Shown here piece after piece: positions 35,689 through 50,668 of a stretch of DNA of 64,000 nucleotides (within the stretch, counting starts at the first letter, position 1; the number at the start of each line of letters is the position of its first letter). Position numbers and translations under genes: made by a program. Where the stretch lies: the NCBI RefSeq assembly GCF_030445035.2, contig NC_080698.1, positions 5,525,501 to 5,589,500 on the forward strand, read 5' to 3'. The notes under the pieces were generated by a model that saw only the letters and a program-made list of their open reading frames with translations, ran no database searches and was not told the DNA's origin. Origin of the DNA: Dasypus novemcinctus. Taxonomy: Eukaryota > Chordata > Mammalia > Cingulata > Dasypodidae.

Positions 35689-36067
35689 CGGGAATTTTTA
35701 ATTACTGTTACTGTAGGCTTCAGCTCTGATTGGTTCCCATTCATAATTTCCATCTCTATTGATATTCTCTTTGTGTTCATCTGTCATTTTCCTGATTTCC
35801 TTTAGTTCTTTATGTTTTCCTGTAGCTCTGTGAACATATTTAGGACTATTGCTTCAATGTCTTAATCTGGAATGACCCAGGTTTGGTCCTTCTCATTGCT
35901 GTTTTGTAATGCTTTAATTGTTTTCCTTTTCCTGGGCCATTGTTTCCTATTTCTTTATATGTTGTATAATATTTTGTTGAAACCTGGGTATTTTGAGATT
36001 ATATTGTGTTATCATTGGAATTTATACTGAAGCCCCTGTTCCTTAAGCTTGTATCCAGCTGGTCTTA

Positions 36068-36491
36068 TTTTTTTTTTCCTAAATATTTATATTTTTATTT
36101 ATTTCTCTCCCCTTCCCCTCCCCCCCTTTGCCTGCTCTCTGGTTCCATTCACTGTGTGTACTTCTCTGTCCGCTTGTATTCTTGTCAGCGGCACTGGGAA
36201 ACTGTGTCTCTTTTTTGTTGCGTCATCTTGCTGCGTCAGCTCTCCGTGTGTGGCGCCACCCCTGAGCAGGTTGAGCTTTTTTTGTGCTGGGTGGCTCTCC
36301 TCATAGGGAGCACTCCTTGTGCGTGGGGCTCCCCTACATGGGGGACACCCCTGCGTGGCACGGCACTCCTTGCGCACATCAGCACTGCATGTGGGCGAGC
36401 TCCACACGGGTCAAGGAGGCCTGGAGTTTGAACCACGGACCTCCCATGTGGTAGGCAGACACCCTATCCATTGGGCCAAGTCCGCTTCCCT
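36068..36491 (-). mobile_element. DAS SINE, longer subfamily
   Basis: Contains GTTGCGTCATCTTGCTGCGT and CGTGTGTGGCGCCACC, and ends GGGCCAAGTCCGCTTCCC; same subfamily as 3317-3753 and 51703-52081. Confidence 0.9.
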
Positions 36492-36565
36492 GTAAGGATC
36501 AGTCTTGATGCATTCCCCTTGCTCTGAGGCCATTTCCTCATGCAATTTTAAAAATATTCATGTTT

Positions 36566-36922
36566 CATATCAATTATTGTACATTGGACAGAATGCACTA
36601 ATTGACATTATTATTCATATCCATCTCATAATTATCATTATAAGGTAATAAATGCCATTCTGATTTATAGATGAAGCTCTTGGGTATTTGGAACTATATC
36701 AGTCTGTCTGAGCCTGTCACTTCTTAGACAACTGACAGTTGGAGTTTGTGAGCCTAGAAAGCTGCAAGCCAGGCCTGATTCTTGCCGATGTAGTTTCATT
36801 TCTATCCTGACATACTTTGTATAAATTGTTTGATAGCATCCCGAGCTAATGCTCTTTTATCATTTTACTGTTTATTGGGACAGTTATATCCCACAGACCC
36901 CCTTTCTTTTTCCTATGAGCAG
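36566..36922. other. ZNF502 intron leading to the first coding exon
   Basis: Nothing recognised apart from the acceptor tract ending at 36922. Confidence 0.45.
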
Positions 36923-37035
36923 GACTCACAGTTTTCCAAACCTGAAGTGATTCCAATCAAAGCGAAGAGAAGATTTGTGGATGATGACTATGCAAGGAGC
37001 TGAAAAGAGAGAGAATGGAAGAGAGACTCGTCCAG
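36923..37035 (+). CDS. ZNF502: ZNF502, first coding exon (start codon at 36981)
   Basis: Exon bounded by an acceptor (TTTTTCCTATGAGCAG ending at 36922) and a donor (GTGAGT from 37036). Bases 36923-36980 are 5' UTR; translation most likely starts at ATG 36981 and runs 18 codons plus one base, MMTMQGAEKRENGRETRP. Human ZNF502, as I recall, begins MLNMQGAEERD, so the first of three nearby ATGs (36981, 36984, 36990) is the equivalent start. A homologous but non-coding exon occurs in the ZNF501 unit at 48866-48975, with the same donor. The segment has no known domain. Confidence 0.85.
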
Positions 37036-37524
37036 GTGAGTGAGGAAGATACACCCAGTGGGAGAAACTGCCTGGCAGTAGGAAGACTTTGAAAATGTTG
37101 AAAGAGAAATTCTGAAGCTCAGGACAAAAAAACTACCCTCTTTTTTAGGGATGTTGGGGCAACTAGAGGTGAGCATCTCTTGGGGATAACTTTCCCCTAC
37201 TGCTCATTTTATCTCTCATTTCCAGTGTTAGCTCTTCTACTTTCTGCACCGTATAGTCTCTGAATACGAACCATATTTCCAGTATTGCCTTAATTGTCAT
37301 CTACTGTTGTTTATTTTTTGCTCTTTATCTCCATTAGGCAACGATATTCTCATTTCCTGGTGTCCATAGCATACTTTTCCATGGGGATTCATCATTAATG
37401 GTCATCCCTGACTTATTTTCCCTGTTTGCTTTAACTGGCTATATCTCAAAGGTCATTATCAAAATCAGGTCTCAGAAACTTCAGAGGCCTTCACTCTGCA
37501 CTGCACCAGGGACATTTACTCTGA

Positions 37525-39108
<1,584 letters not shown>

Positions 39109-40620
39109 TCCTGGCATTTTAGTTATGACAATTTCTCTAGAGAGGATGACTACGAATCTGGTTTGGGGGTGGCAGGTGGACAGTAGAGCTCCTGGAGGGA
39201 AGGATGAAGAAACCCTGGTTACTGCCTTCTAAGAAGAGAATTTCCAGAAATGGAGGCAGGAGCTTGGAAAATTCTGGGTCTGCTCTGGGTGGGCATCTGG
39301 GAATACAGGGTAAATAAAAGGAAGCTCCTGCTTTTCAGATAAAGCCCTTCTGGTTGACACTCCTACCTTCCCATGTGACTCTTGTACCTTGAGTTGACAT
39401 TTCAGCTAGCGCTTGTGTTTCCTTTACTACACCCCTGCCCTAAACTTCCCACCTTGTCATACATGTTCACTGACTGGCAGGCAAGATGCTTTTCCAAACA
39501 CTGCCTGTCATACTGAAGGTGTTGACAGCTCTGAGGTAGTACCAAGCAGCCTCCAGATGTTTGTGGCAGCTGTGACAAAGCTGCTGTGGTGGAGGCTCCC
39601 CACCCTGTGAAGTGGAGTGGGAAGCTGTCCCATGAAAGGGAGATGGAAACAAGTGAAAAACAACTGGTATCCATTCATCATTCAACAAATAAAGGAATCT
39701 GTGACAAGAACTGGGCTTATCCCTGTATACATGCTGGTGAAGAAGGCTTTTATGAGATTGGGGAAGATCTTTCCTGGTCCGGTTTGAGGGACTTGGGGCT
39801 AAGAAGAAAATAGAAGAGAGACTTCAGTGGGAAGGGAGACAGCTGCTTAGAGGACCAGGGAAGGAAGGGCCACCCTCTATCATAGAGAAATACTGACTTA
39901 GGAGAGAGTGATCTGTCATAGGTTGACATGGTAAGAGGCATCAGAGCAGGAAATATCACCTGCGTATCCCTGCACTGGACTTAGTTGTATACCTCTTTTA
40001 AAAGTTTGTTGGGGCCACTGGTTTACAAAGACCAAGGAAGAGAAACCCACTAGAGTAACTGTCCAAACAAAATGGCACTCAGCTTTTTGACCTGTAGGGA
40101 GAAGAAAGCATTAGTGAAGAAGGCAGAAGGCCCTTTAATTTTTCTGAACTGAGGCTCTGCTGGACCCTCCTAAGGAGAGTATTGACAGGTATGTTGTGAA
40201 GGACTAGGCTTCCTATAATTGTGCTATTATGGCCAAAACCATAGATCAGATTTCAGGTGTTTCTCTGTCATAGGGACTATTGTATTCTTGAATATTTACC
40301 CTTCCATTCATTTAAGGAGTATCTAGGAAAACACTTCTCATTAACTAAATTTAGAAAGAGTTCTAGAGAGAATTACCTGTTTTTAAGATCCCTGAAAAAT
40401 TAAGATAACATGGTTTGCTACTGACTGTGATATTTTATTCTTGTGAAATTCCATAGTTTTCCTTTTATTTCTCCATTTCCTTTATGTTTTTAACTCTTAC
40501 CCAGCAATTGAGCTCTAGAAGATTAAGTGAGGATAGTATTTGACCAGTATTTGAGAAAAAAAAAAAAAAAGTTTCTAAGCTCTGAGTCAAAAAGTTTTAA
40601 AAATATGACTATTTAAAATA
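39109..40620 (+). other. ZNF502: ZNF502 3' UTR and flank
   Basis: Candidate poly(A) signals AATAAA at 39313-39318 and 39688-39693. No repeat is obvious up to about 40550, where an A-run occurs. Confidence 0.5.
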
Positions 40621-40623
40621 ACT

Positions 40624-40925
40624 AGGGAAGTGGATGTGGCTCAAACAATTTAGTGCCCACCTATCACATGGGAGGTCCTAAATTTGGTTCCTGGTGCCTC
40701 CTAAAGAAGAGAAGCAAGATGGCAAGCTGACGCAACAAGAGACATGAGGAAAAACAATGAGAGAGACAACAAAGCAGGGAGTGGAGGTGGCTCATTAGGC
40801 ACCTCCCTCCAAAACCAAAGGTCTGGAATTTGGTTCACAGTGTCACCTAAAAAGACCAGCACACAACAAACAGGCACAGCAAATGTAAACAAGGGGGTGG
40901 GGAAAAAGAAATGAAATCTTAAAAT
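40624..40925 (+). mobile_element. DAS-related SINE, older two-unit form
   Basis: GGGAAGTGGATGTGGCTCAA head, GCTGACGCAACAAGAGACAT, a second head GGAGTGGAGGTGGCTCATTA, ending in AAATGAAATCTTAAAATAAT. Confidence 0.85.
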
Positions 40926-41520
40926 AATAATAAACTAAAGAAAATAGATTCTGGAATGGTTGGTAGTTTGGAACTCAGCATTCATTTTTTCCAAACCAGC
41001 GATCTTGTCAGCATGGGTTTGAACCATTTATTACTATTTATGGGAATGCAGCAGAGAGATCATATACAATTTTCCCTCTATAGTTATGAGGATTATGTTC
41101 TGAAAACCTTTACTAAGAGAATTTATTATTAAGGAAATCAGTACCTTATGGGCAAAAATAGCCCTGTGAAAAATTTAGAAATATTCTATGTTCAGGAAAA
41201 CATGTGCTACTAAAAGCAAATGTCAATGTATTTATACTTCACTAAATGAAATATACTATAGAATTAACTGCTGGCACATAGTAAGTGTTCAGTGAATATT
41301 TACTGTTGAATAAATATATTTCAATCTTTGCCCACCAAAAGCTTTTCAGGAACCTCTTTGATACATAGGTATTAGTAATATGTATACATATACATTACTA
41401 TTTTTGAATTCTTGAGAATAGAACAGGGGGGAAGTTTTCTTGACTAAGAAAGGGAAAAACCTTAAGATTGAATGATATAAAAAATATTTTCTAAAATAGA
41501 AGGAGCATGACCCTGAGTTT
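40926..41520. other. Intergenic, nothing recognised
   Basis: AT-rich. TTCAGTGAATATTTACTGTTGAATAAA near 41290 may be a small L2 or MIR end. Confidence 0.4.
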
Positions 41521-41539
41521 TTAATCCTCAGGCCGAGAT

Positions 41540-42300
41540 TGGCACATACTTCCTGGGGAAACCCTCCCTACCTTGTTCTCACACTTGCACATATTTGCTC
41601 GTCCTGATATCCTCTCAGTTGGCCCATCATGTGCTTAGTCACTCCAGCTGGGTACCAGACCTAGAAATTGCCCTCTCCCTCAATGTTTTTTCTTTCTCAA
41701 TCTTCACATCCAACCACCCACCTGTCCTGTATCTGGAGGCCATATTCAGGTCCCCCAGAGTTTATTTCCTAGACTTTTTCCATTTTCCTAACCAGTCTTC
41801 CAGTCTCTAGTCCCACTGGGGCATCTTTCACATTGCTTCTGGATGATCTTTGTAAGACATGACTATTATTCTCTCTCAGAATAAAGTCCCAGCCCCTTAA
41901 AGAGGGGCCCTGTCTCTGACCCATGGCCACATCTCCAGCTTCAGCTGCCATTCCCTACCTTGCACATTCTATTCCATAGTGCAAATTCCTTATGATGCTA
42001 CATCATCACTGGACTCCGCAATTGTGTTTCTTTGCACATACTCTTTCTATTGCTCCAGATTCCCTTCTCTGCTCTCCTTGCTTGGAAAGCTCCCATTTGT
42101 TACTTAAGAGTGCTCAGGCAACACCTCCTTAAATTTTTCTCTAATGTCAGTTATTTTGTGTTATTCCATATCTTATTCTGCATCATTTTATGGATCATGC
42201 TATATTGAATGGTTTGCTTACAAATCTTTCTCTTCTCACTGGAATGTCAGCTCCACCAAGGCAGGGGGCTATAAATATTTGTTGAACTCAACTAAGCTTT
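41540..42300 (+). repeat. L2 LINE 3' end
   Basis: Classic L2 order: CAGAATAAAGTCCCAGCCCC, TTGCTTGGAAAGCTCCCAT, CAGGCAACACCTCCTTAAA, GGAATGTCAGCTCCACCAAG, ending TATTTGTTGAACTCAACTAA. Confidence 0.75.
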
Positions 42301-43789
42301 TGAGTCAGACATTTCCCCATGCCAGCCAGTAGGTCATGACTTGGATCCACAGCAATAGAAAGGAAAGAAGTGTCAAGAAGTGTTTCTCAGGAGGAAGAAT
42401 TCTGAGCCTTTCCCCAAGGAACAGTATGGTTATATTAAGCAGAGGATCCTATAAGAAAGAGTGATATATTGAGGCAGTGAAAAAAGGTATTTCAAAGTCC
42501 CATAGCAGTTTAACAATGTGGTTTCAAGACGTAAATATTCAGATGTAACTCTTCAAAGGTTGTCAGGTTTGAGGGGGAAAGGAAAATGTATGTAGCTGCA
42601 AAGGTATGGCTATGTCAACTGGATAGTCCATGAAATAAGGTAGGCAGGAATTGAACATTGATGTTTGTCTGTCAGCACAACAGTTGAACCTTAGTCATCC
42701 CAAAGAGGAAGCACTTTCTGAGCTCAAGGCTTCTGTTGAGTGCTAGGATGATGAACTGATATGTGTTCCTAATTCTCAGTGCACTGAAATTTAATTTGTA
42801 ACTCCAGGAGGCAGTGGGAGAAGGCCATTACATATTCTCAGAACAACAAAAGAGAAAACAGGAAGGTGATTAGATGTGCCCACATTCACATAACTAATAT
42901 CAGGTGAAATTTAAACTCCAGTGTCCCTTCTCCCTTTCATTCAGATTTCTCTCCTTATTCAACATACCTCTGCTCTATGGTGCCCCTTTACTTGTGTTTA
43001 TTATAGACTCCAACCTTGCCCCACTCTTAAGAATCTTGGACTTTCCTCTGTGTAAATGAGAAGTTGGTTTTTGCATTTTGATCGTTTCTCAATCCTTACA
43101 CAATGTAGAAACCTAATTGACCCTAGATGACTCCAGCTTCACTCTCTTTAACCCACTGGCCACATCAAGGCTAAGGATATTTTAGTTCTGTGAATCATTT
43201 TTGGTGTTCATCTCTCCCATCCATTTTCAACATCTCAGCCGGAACTGCTCTTAAGCCTCAGATTCCTCTTTCTAGTAGCCTGAATTATAGTACCCCACTC
43301 CAGGGTTAGTTTCCACATAACCCAACCTGCTGATTTAAGAGATTCTTTGAAGCCTAAAAGATAAGTCAAAACGAGTAGGCCTCGGCTCTTTGGCCAATGG
43401 GGAAGTTAGGACTGGAGGAAGACTTGCTGTCTGATTCGAAGGAAGTGCTAAGAATGGTGATACTTGGTTTAACAGTAAGATGAGTTTTGCATTGTTCTCT
43501 AGCATGTCAGTTGATAGTTATACAAAGGGCCCTTTTTAATTAATAGCTGGAGATGGTCAGTGCAATTGCTGATGGCTCAACTCAGTCGACTGTCTCTAGT
43601 CTTGATTTCAGCCTCCCCAAAAATTTCATTCTGGGGTTCCTGTGAGGGAGCCAATTTTATGGCAGGAGGGGATGTGCTTAAGGAAGATTGAGGCCAGCTT
43701 GTGTAAACCTTAAAAACCTTCAAAGGGCACCGACACGGGAAGGGGAACATTTTAGGAAGATAAATGGGGCCGGGTGCCGAGTGAACGGC
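42301..43789. other. Intergenic upstream of the ZNF501 CpG island
   Basis: No gene or clear repeat recognised. Confidence 0.4.
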
Positions 43790-44290
43790 ACCTAGTAGGA
43801 ACTTTCTGTGGCCGCCCCCGTCACTTGCGTTCAGCTTCCTCGTATAGGCAGAGTGTGGGTCTGCGGGGAGTTTTTGGAGAAGGGACTCCTGTTTTCAGTC
43901 TCAACTGTAGTCTGTTCCCCTTTTGGAGAAGCGGAGATGATTTCCCACTTTCCTAGAGAGTCTCTCCTGGCCGCGGCGCGGTCTGGTGACGTCACGACAG
44001 GTGGCGCGTCTGATGCGCGTTCCGGGCGGCCTGGGAGCGCGGCGGGGGAGCGCCTGGTGAGCGGTTTGCGTAGTGCCCCCCTCTTGGGTTCCGTCCCAGC
44101 CTCTCCCTCGGGCCCGCGGGGCGCGACCGACCGCAGTGCCTCTTCTTTCTGGGCTAGTCGGGGCCTTTGGGGCGGAGGCCACGGCCTTGGGAGAGCTTGC
44201 CGTGAAGAGGCGAGCGGGAAAGCTGCTCACGGGCCCTAGTGTGGGAGTCGGGCACCTCGTTTCTAGTTCTAGCAACGTGAGCGAGTCAGC
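43790..44290 (+). promoter_or_regulatory. ZNF501: CpG island, likely ZNF501 promoter and first exon
   Basis: CpG-dense block with a perfect cAMP-response element, TGACGTCA, at 43987-43994, TTCCGGG nearby, and a consensus donor CGCCTG|GTGAGCGG with intron start at 44057. It lies between ZNF502 and ZNF501, and the donor context GTGAGCGGT is the same as in the ZNF502 island, which suggests that the promoters were duplicated along with the genes. No TATA box was seen. Confidence 0.7.
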
Positions 44291-44464
44291 GAACTTCCGA
44301 GCGCTTCAGGCTTTTGATGTCCAGAAACCGAGAGCTGTTCTTTGTCACTTCACGAAGTTGTGCGGTTTGAATGAAAATATGTACATGAGAGTTACCTCCT
44401 TTCTTTCATCAGGTATTTCTCTAACCGATAGCAACAAAATAAGTACTGTGTGCAAAGACTCTTG

Positions 44465-44730
44465 GACACAATAATAATTTAACATGCTACTATTTATTGA
44501 TAGCTTACTGGCAGGCACTCATCTAAGTGCTCTCTATATATTAACTCATTTCTTTATCACCACAACCCTATGAAGTTATTATTTTCTCCATTGAACACTT
44601 GAAAACACCGGAACACAGAGAAGTTAAGTAACTTGCCCAAGTTCAAGTTCACTTGCCTAATGAGTGGTGGAAGGAGCATTCTAATCCAGACAGTCTAGCC
44701 CGAGAGCCTGTGCCATATTTGTGTTCAGGT
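44465..44730 (+). repeat. MIR SINE, nearly full length
   Basis: CTATTTATTGATAGCTTACT, GGCACTCATCTAAGTGCT, AGAGAAGTTAAGTAACTTGC and TCCAGACAGTCTAGCCCGAG in order; immediately downstream of the CpG island. Confidence 0.85.
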
Positions 44731-45726
44731 TGAGTGAAGCAACACAGAAATGTAACCAGAGAGTTAAAACATAGGAAAGTGCTGGGGTAGAGACATGTGC
44801 AAAGTTAGAGGAGAATTTAGAGGAGGAAATGCCTTGGAAAAGTCAAGATAGATTTTCCACAGGGAAGAGATGTGGTGCTTTACAGTTGAGTTAAATATTT
44901 AAATTTGACTGGAAGCTTGGAAAGAAAAAAAAAAAAGAGTTCCCTGTCAGATAAGAGGTTTTAGTGCGTAGGGGTAGTTTAGACTGAAAACAAGGGACTA
45001 GCCTTCTAATACAGCATTCTTTCCAATAGAAGGGGTCCTTAACCTTTTTCAACAGACTTCTCCCACTTTTGTTGGGTGATTCTGCTTCATACAGAGGCAG
45101 TTCTCATTTTTGAAAACTCCTTCACTTCTGATTGTAGGAGGTTAATTGCTGGGGAGTTTCCTTCCTTTTGATTTAGCCAATTCTTTTTTTCCTTTTTTCT
45201 TTATGAGGCTAATATATCCTTGAGACTAAAGCCTTAGAAGGATTCAAGAGTCCAGAACCTTGCTTCACGCTTTAGCCCATTTATTTTGAGATTTCCTAAA
45301 AAAGTAAAGCCTTTGCCATAAGACCCTAAGAGTCCTGTAACATTTACGGAGTGAGACATGTTCTTGTTCTGTTAAAATCCTTTCTTATTCACTTTCAAAA
45401 TGTTTTTTCTTAGTACAAAATTGTCCGTTTGCCAAAGCAGCTACGACAAATAACACACAGGGCTAAAAATGGTTTGGAAGGCTAGGAGTCCAAAATCAAG
45501 GTATTGCCAGTACTTGCTTTCTCCTCAAAATTTGAAGCATTCTGGTCGATTTAGCCAGTTCTTAACAAGGTGTTTCTGACCTCACTGCTTCCAGACATAG
45601 TATGTACCCAGTACTTTTCAAATAAGCCAATTGATTAACTAGCCTCAATCACAGATGATCCCAATGAGCCTGACTTGAGGGTTTTGCTCTTTTCCCATCT
45701 ATGTTTTTAGAATAAAAAAATCACAG
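44731..45726. other. ZNF501 first intron, nothing recognised
   Basis: No gene, RNA gene or clear repeat seen. Confidence 0.4.
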
Positions 45727-45931
45727 AGGGGAGTGGATGTGGCTCAAGGGGTTGAGCGCTCACTTCCCACGTTTGGTTCCCCGTGCGTCCTAGAAACAAC
45801 AACAAAAAACAAGCAAACAAACCAAATAACTCAGAGTAGCCAGTGTGACTCAGTGGTTGAATGCCGGCTTCCTGTATACAAGGTCCAGGATTCAGTTCCA
45901 TATCCTGGTACCTTACTAAAAATAAAAATAA
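45727..45931 (+). mobile_element. Two short tRNA-type SINE units (DAS-related)
   Basis: GAGGGGAGTGGATGTGGCTC and, after an A-rich joint, GTAGCCAGTGTGACTCAGTG...CCAGGATTCAGTTCC. Confidence 0.75.
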
Positions 45932-47270
45932 AATAATAATCATTGAACATTGTTTCTGCAAGAAACCTTAGATATCATCTAATAGTTCTTTGTTTTTGTT
46001 TTTGTTTTTAACCTTTATTTTATAGATAAAAACAAATCCTTGAGATTGAGTGATTTGCTTCAGTTCATCAAACGCAAGCTAGTGGCCGAGCCTAGAGTAG
46101 AATCTAAACGTCTTGACTTTGTCCAGTAGAGGGCTCATCCCACTGCCCTCTACTGCACCCTAGTCTGACTTTTGAGGTCAGTGGCTAGGTTTGCAAAACC
46201 TTTGGGCTCCTACCTTTTCTTCTATGGAGAAATCTTACCCTCATATGCTTAATCCTTGGTCACACCTGTCCTCTTTCTTTGTGCATTACGGTGTCTCTCT
46301 GAAGTTTCTCCATTTACTGACTTGTCATCAGTGATACTTTTCTAGGAGAACAATACTATTCTTTCATTCAGACCTTAAAAATTCACTGGTTAGGAAGAGA
46401 CTGTTCCTGGGTTCCCCTGAATCCAGAATATGAAGGCTGACAATTTATGGGTAGCTCCTTTTCCTTGCTCAGTGCCTCAGATTCCTGTCCTTTTTCAAAA
46501 GAGCCCCTAGGAGGCAAACCATTGTTGTCTGTGTTTCTAACAGCTTTCTCTGGGTAAGTAAAGTCTGACTAGAGAGCTCACGCTGGGGTTGTTATGGGAG
46601 CTCTCATTCAGAAGGGAATGAGGGAAACTCCCTAGCAGGCGGATCTACTACTGAGCACTACAGCTAGACCCTGCAGACTGAAACTGCAGAATCACCCAGA
46701 AATGGGCAACATTGTACTCAAATCAGAGTGAGATGGCCATTGTGGAAGAAGACTATGGAGTAATTGGTAGCAGAATAGCAAATGCATTAATATCTGATCA
46801 CATGTACCTGCACTGTAGCAAGACTAGCTATCCTGTCTGCAGTCATCTGGTGAAATACCTTGAAACTGCTACTGAACTGCTAAATGTTATTGCTGCTAGT
46901 AAGCAAATTATTAGAAGATCCATTGTGAAGGTGATTAAGTGTTTTCTCAGAGAATGTAGAATGGGCTCCTGGGTCTGTTTGGAACAAGAGCTTAAGTAAT
47001 CACAATTGCCATTGTTACTGGCTCTCAGAAGGCATTGTGAAGCCTGGGTTCCTGTAAAATCCAGTACAGTAATGGGCAAACTGGATTTTTAGGTTATAAG
47101 AACTCTGCAAATAGATCATTACTATTAGGGTCCTGAAGAATTTGGTATAGTCTAATGTGACATATTTATATCTGTATCTCTCTCTCTCTCTCTATGTGTA
47201 TGTGTATATATGCATTGACAGATAACTAGAAGAAAGTTCACCAAAATACAAACTGTTTTCTCTGGGAGTT
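45932..47270. other. ZNF501 intron, no assigned feature
   Basis: Includes a 95-codon frame at 46712-46999 that I do not recognise, and a short TC/TA microsatellite at 47178-47212. Confidence 0.4.
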
Positions 47271-47299
47271 AGAATTTCAAGTGATTTCCTTTCTGCACT

Positions 47300-47960
47300 A
47301 ATTGTTTAATTGAATGAGCATGGATTTTTTTTGTATGATTAAAGAAATAATTTATTTTGGGAGAAAAAGTAAAGGAACTTTAGTTTTAGTTACAGGTAGC
47401 TGTTTAAACCACCTGGAGTTTATTTTTTATATGGTATATCTATACTAGAAGTTTATACAGCCAGTAAAGACAGAGAGTTAGGTTCAAGCAAGAACCTAAT
47501 TGTTTTAACAATGAGTGTGGTACAAGTTCTGCCCAATCTGATCAGTCTGTGACCATTAACAATTGGTGTAGATATACCAGTGTGTACCAGCTGACTCAGC
47601 CCCGTTAGATCTATATGTACCAACATGAAATGATCTCTGAGACACATTCATTAGTGAAAAAGAAAAATAAAACTATAGAGCAGTACCTATACAATCGTTT
47701 TATTTGTGCAAAAAGAATCAAACTACAGGTGTGTAGAAAAATACATAGAAAAATGACAGAAAGAATATTCTCCAAGCTGAGTAATTATCTATGGGGAAGT
47801 GAATGGGTTTGTTTGGGTGGGGTAGGGTGAGGTTTGTTTGGGTGGGTGGCTATAAAAATGACTTTGTTTTATTCTATATACTTCTATATTATCTAAATAT
47901 TTTACAGTGAAGATATATTCATGTATAACTTGCATAATTAGAAAACTAAGCTACCTCAGA
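47300..47960 (+). mobile_element. L1 3' UTR fragment (old L1ME-like, tentative)
   Basis: AACATGAAATGATCTCTGAG...ATTAGTGAAAAAGAAAAATA...CGTTTTATTTGTGCAAAAAG is the pattern of old L1 3' ends. Confidence 0.5.
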
Positions 47961-48194
47961 GAATAAGAATGTGTCAGTGTCTCCACCATCATCCAAGAAA
48001 GAGGTTGCTCTTCCATTTGACAACTGAGTATCCATTCTCTGATTCCATGTCCTCATATCCTTCAGGACATCAGGGTTTCAAAGTTTGATGCCATTAAGAT
48101 CATTCAAGTATTCCTCTCTTTCTTTATATATGCTTCCCAAGGAGTGTGCTGATGATAATGACTTGGTTCCTACATGCTTTTTCTTTTTTCCTTT

Positions 48195-48575
48195 TCTTTT
48201 ATTATTATGTATTTATTTACACACACACTCCCTCATTGTTTGCACTTGCTGTCTGCTCTCTGTGTCCATTTGCTATGTGCTTTCTGTCTGCTTGTCTTCT
48301 CTTTAGGAGGCACCAGGAACCGAACCTGGGACCTCCCATGTGGAAGAGAGATGCTCAATCACTTGAGCCACTTCAGCACCCTGCTTTTTGTGTCTCATTG
48401 TCTTTCCTCTTTGTGTCTCTTAGTCGTGTCATCTTGTTGCATCAGCTCACCACTCCTGCCCATTACGCCAGCTCACTGTCTTGCTCGTCTTCTCCAGGAG
48501 GCACCAGGAACCAAACCCAGGACCTCCCATGTGGTAGGCGGAGCTCAATAGTGTGTGCCTTATCTGCTTCCCTGC
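48195..48575 (-). mobile_element. DAS SINE, older two-unit form
   Basis: Reverse head units GAGGCACCAGGAACCGAACC...TTGAGCCACTTCAGC and GAGGCACCAGGAACCAAACC...CTTATCTGCTTCCC; lies in the ZNF501 intron upstream of the 5' UTR exon. Confidence 0.85.
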
Positions 48576-48865
48576 TTTTTTCAATAGGGAGAGAATGTGT
48601 TAACCAGCTGGACATTGAGGATACAATTTTTTCATTGTAAATTAATAACTGCCTTTCTGTTTTTTACATCATTCCCTTTGTGTATTTGGTTAGTATATAT
48701 CAATTTTAGAAGCAATATTTGGTTACAAGGGTGACAACTAGATCCTGGACTGTGATGCTCTAGTCAAGTTATTGCCCTGTGAGAGCGTCTTCCCTAGGGA
48801 CCTTCTATCTCCCTTTTTTTTTTTTTTTTTTGTAAACAAACAGTAATTATTTTATTTTCTTTCAG

Positions 48866-48975
48866 TAAGAAAAGACTCTAGTTTTCAAACCTAGAGATTT
48901 CTCAATTGGACCTAGTGGAAGAGCTATAGATACTGAATGTTTTGGAAGAAAGAGTGGTACAAAACACTGCTTCAG
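48866..48975 (+). other. ZNF501: ZNF501 5' UTR exon (homologous to ZNF502 first coding exon)
   Basis: A pyrimidine-rich acceptor (TTATTTTCTTTCAG, ending at 48865) and a donor (CAG|GTGAGTGA, intron from 48976) frame 110 bases that align with the ZNF502 exon 36923-37035: both contain GACTC-AGTTTTC-AAACCT near the start and end just before GTGAGTGA. The ATGs that start ZNF502 are altered here, so the exon is taken as untranslated. Exon status is inferred from the splice signals and the paralogue; no transcript was examined. Confidence 0.65.
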
Positions 48976-49538
48976 GTGAGTGAATAAGGAAGGATTGACC
49001 AAGCTGGACCTAGTGAAACTTAGTCTGGATCACCTTTGAATCTTAAAAGGGAAGCTCTTCAGTTAGCACTAGTTTGCCAAGACATTGCTTACAGGCAATC
49101 TAAGGAGCTGTAATTCCTTTCTCCTGTTTTTTTGAGAAATGGTGACAATAGGTAGGCAGTAATTTTTCCCAGCACTTAGTACACCCATGTCTGTAACATT
49201 TGTCCCTTTCATATGCTTCTACTATTTAATACTCTATGTAAACATGGAGGGTCCCAAAGTACCCAGATTAATTTTTAATATTTGGTTGTTTTAAAATCAA
49301 TCAGTATAGGAAATTTTATAAAATTTCCAAGACCTGTCACCATTAAATCTCTTTGATTGCTTCTGGCCTGTTCTCTGATTTCTCCCTTCTCTCTAACAAC
49401 TATTCTGATCTTCTCCCCAGGTCACTGTGATTTCCTTTCTCTATTATTGAGAAAAGGATAAAAATCAAGAATCCACAATGCAGGTTCCCTATTCTGCACA
49501 GGGAACATTTTGTGTGTGTGTGATTTTTTTTCCCCCAG
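48976..49538. other. ZNF501: ZNF501 intron before the coding exon
   Basis: Same position as the ZNF502 intron 37036-37537 (562 against 502 bases). Ends in a strong polypyrimidine tract. Confidence 0.6.

Positions 49539-50668
<1,130 letters not shown>

Larger units (their letters stand above)
34315..36565 (-). mobile_element. HAL1-like (half-L1) LINE, antisense, interrupted by two DAS SINEs
   Basis: Begins with the same 3' segment as the first copy (GGGGTTTAAATTTAACATCCT). On the minus strand it then encodes MAARRQWDDVCKVL, close to the conserved L1 ORF1 C-terminal domain (EARRQWDDIFKVL-type). Coiled-coil ORF1 sequence follows to about 36060. DAS copies interrupt at 35312-35688 and 36068-36491. 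Confidence 0.65.

Noticed and set aside
46712-46999. 95-codon frame as a small gene
   Set aside because: I do not recognise the product, and there is no splice or conservation evidence; kept only as an unassigned frame.
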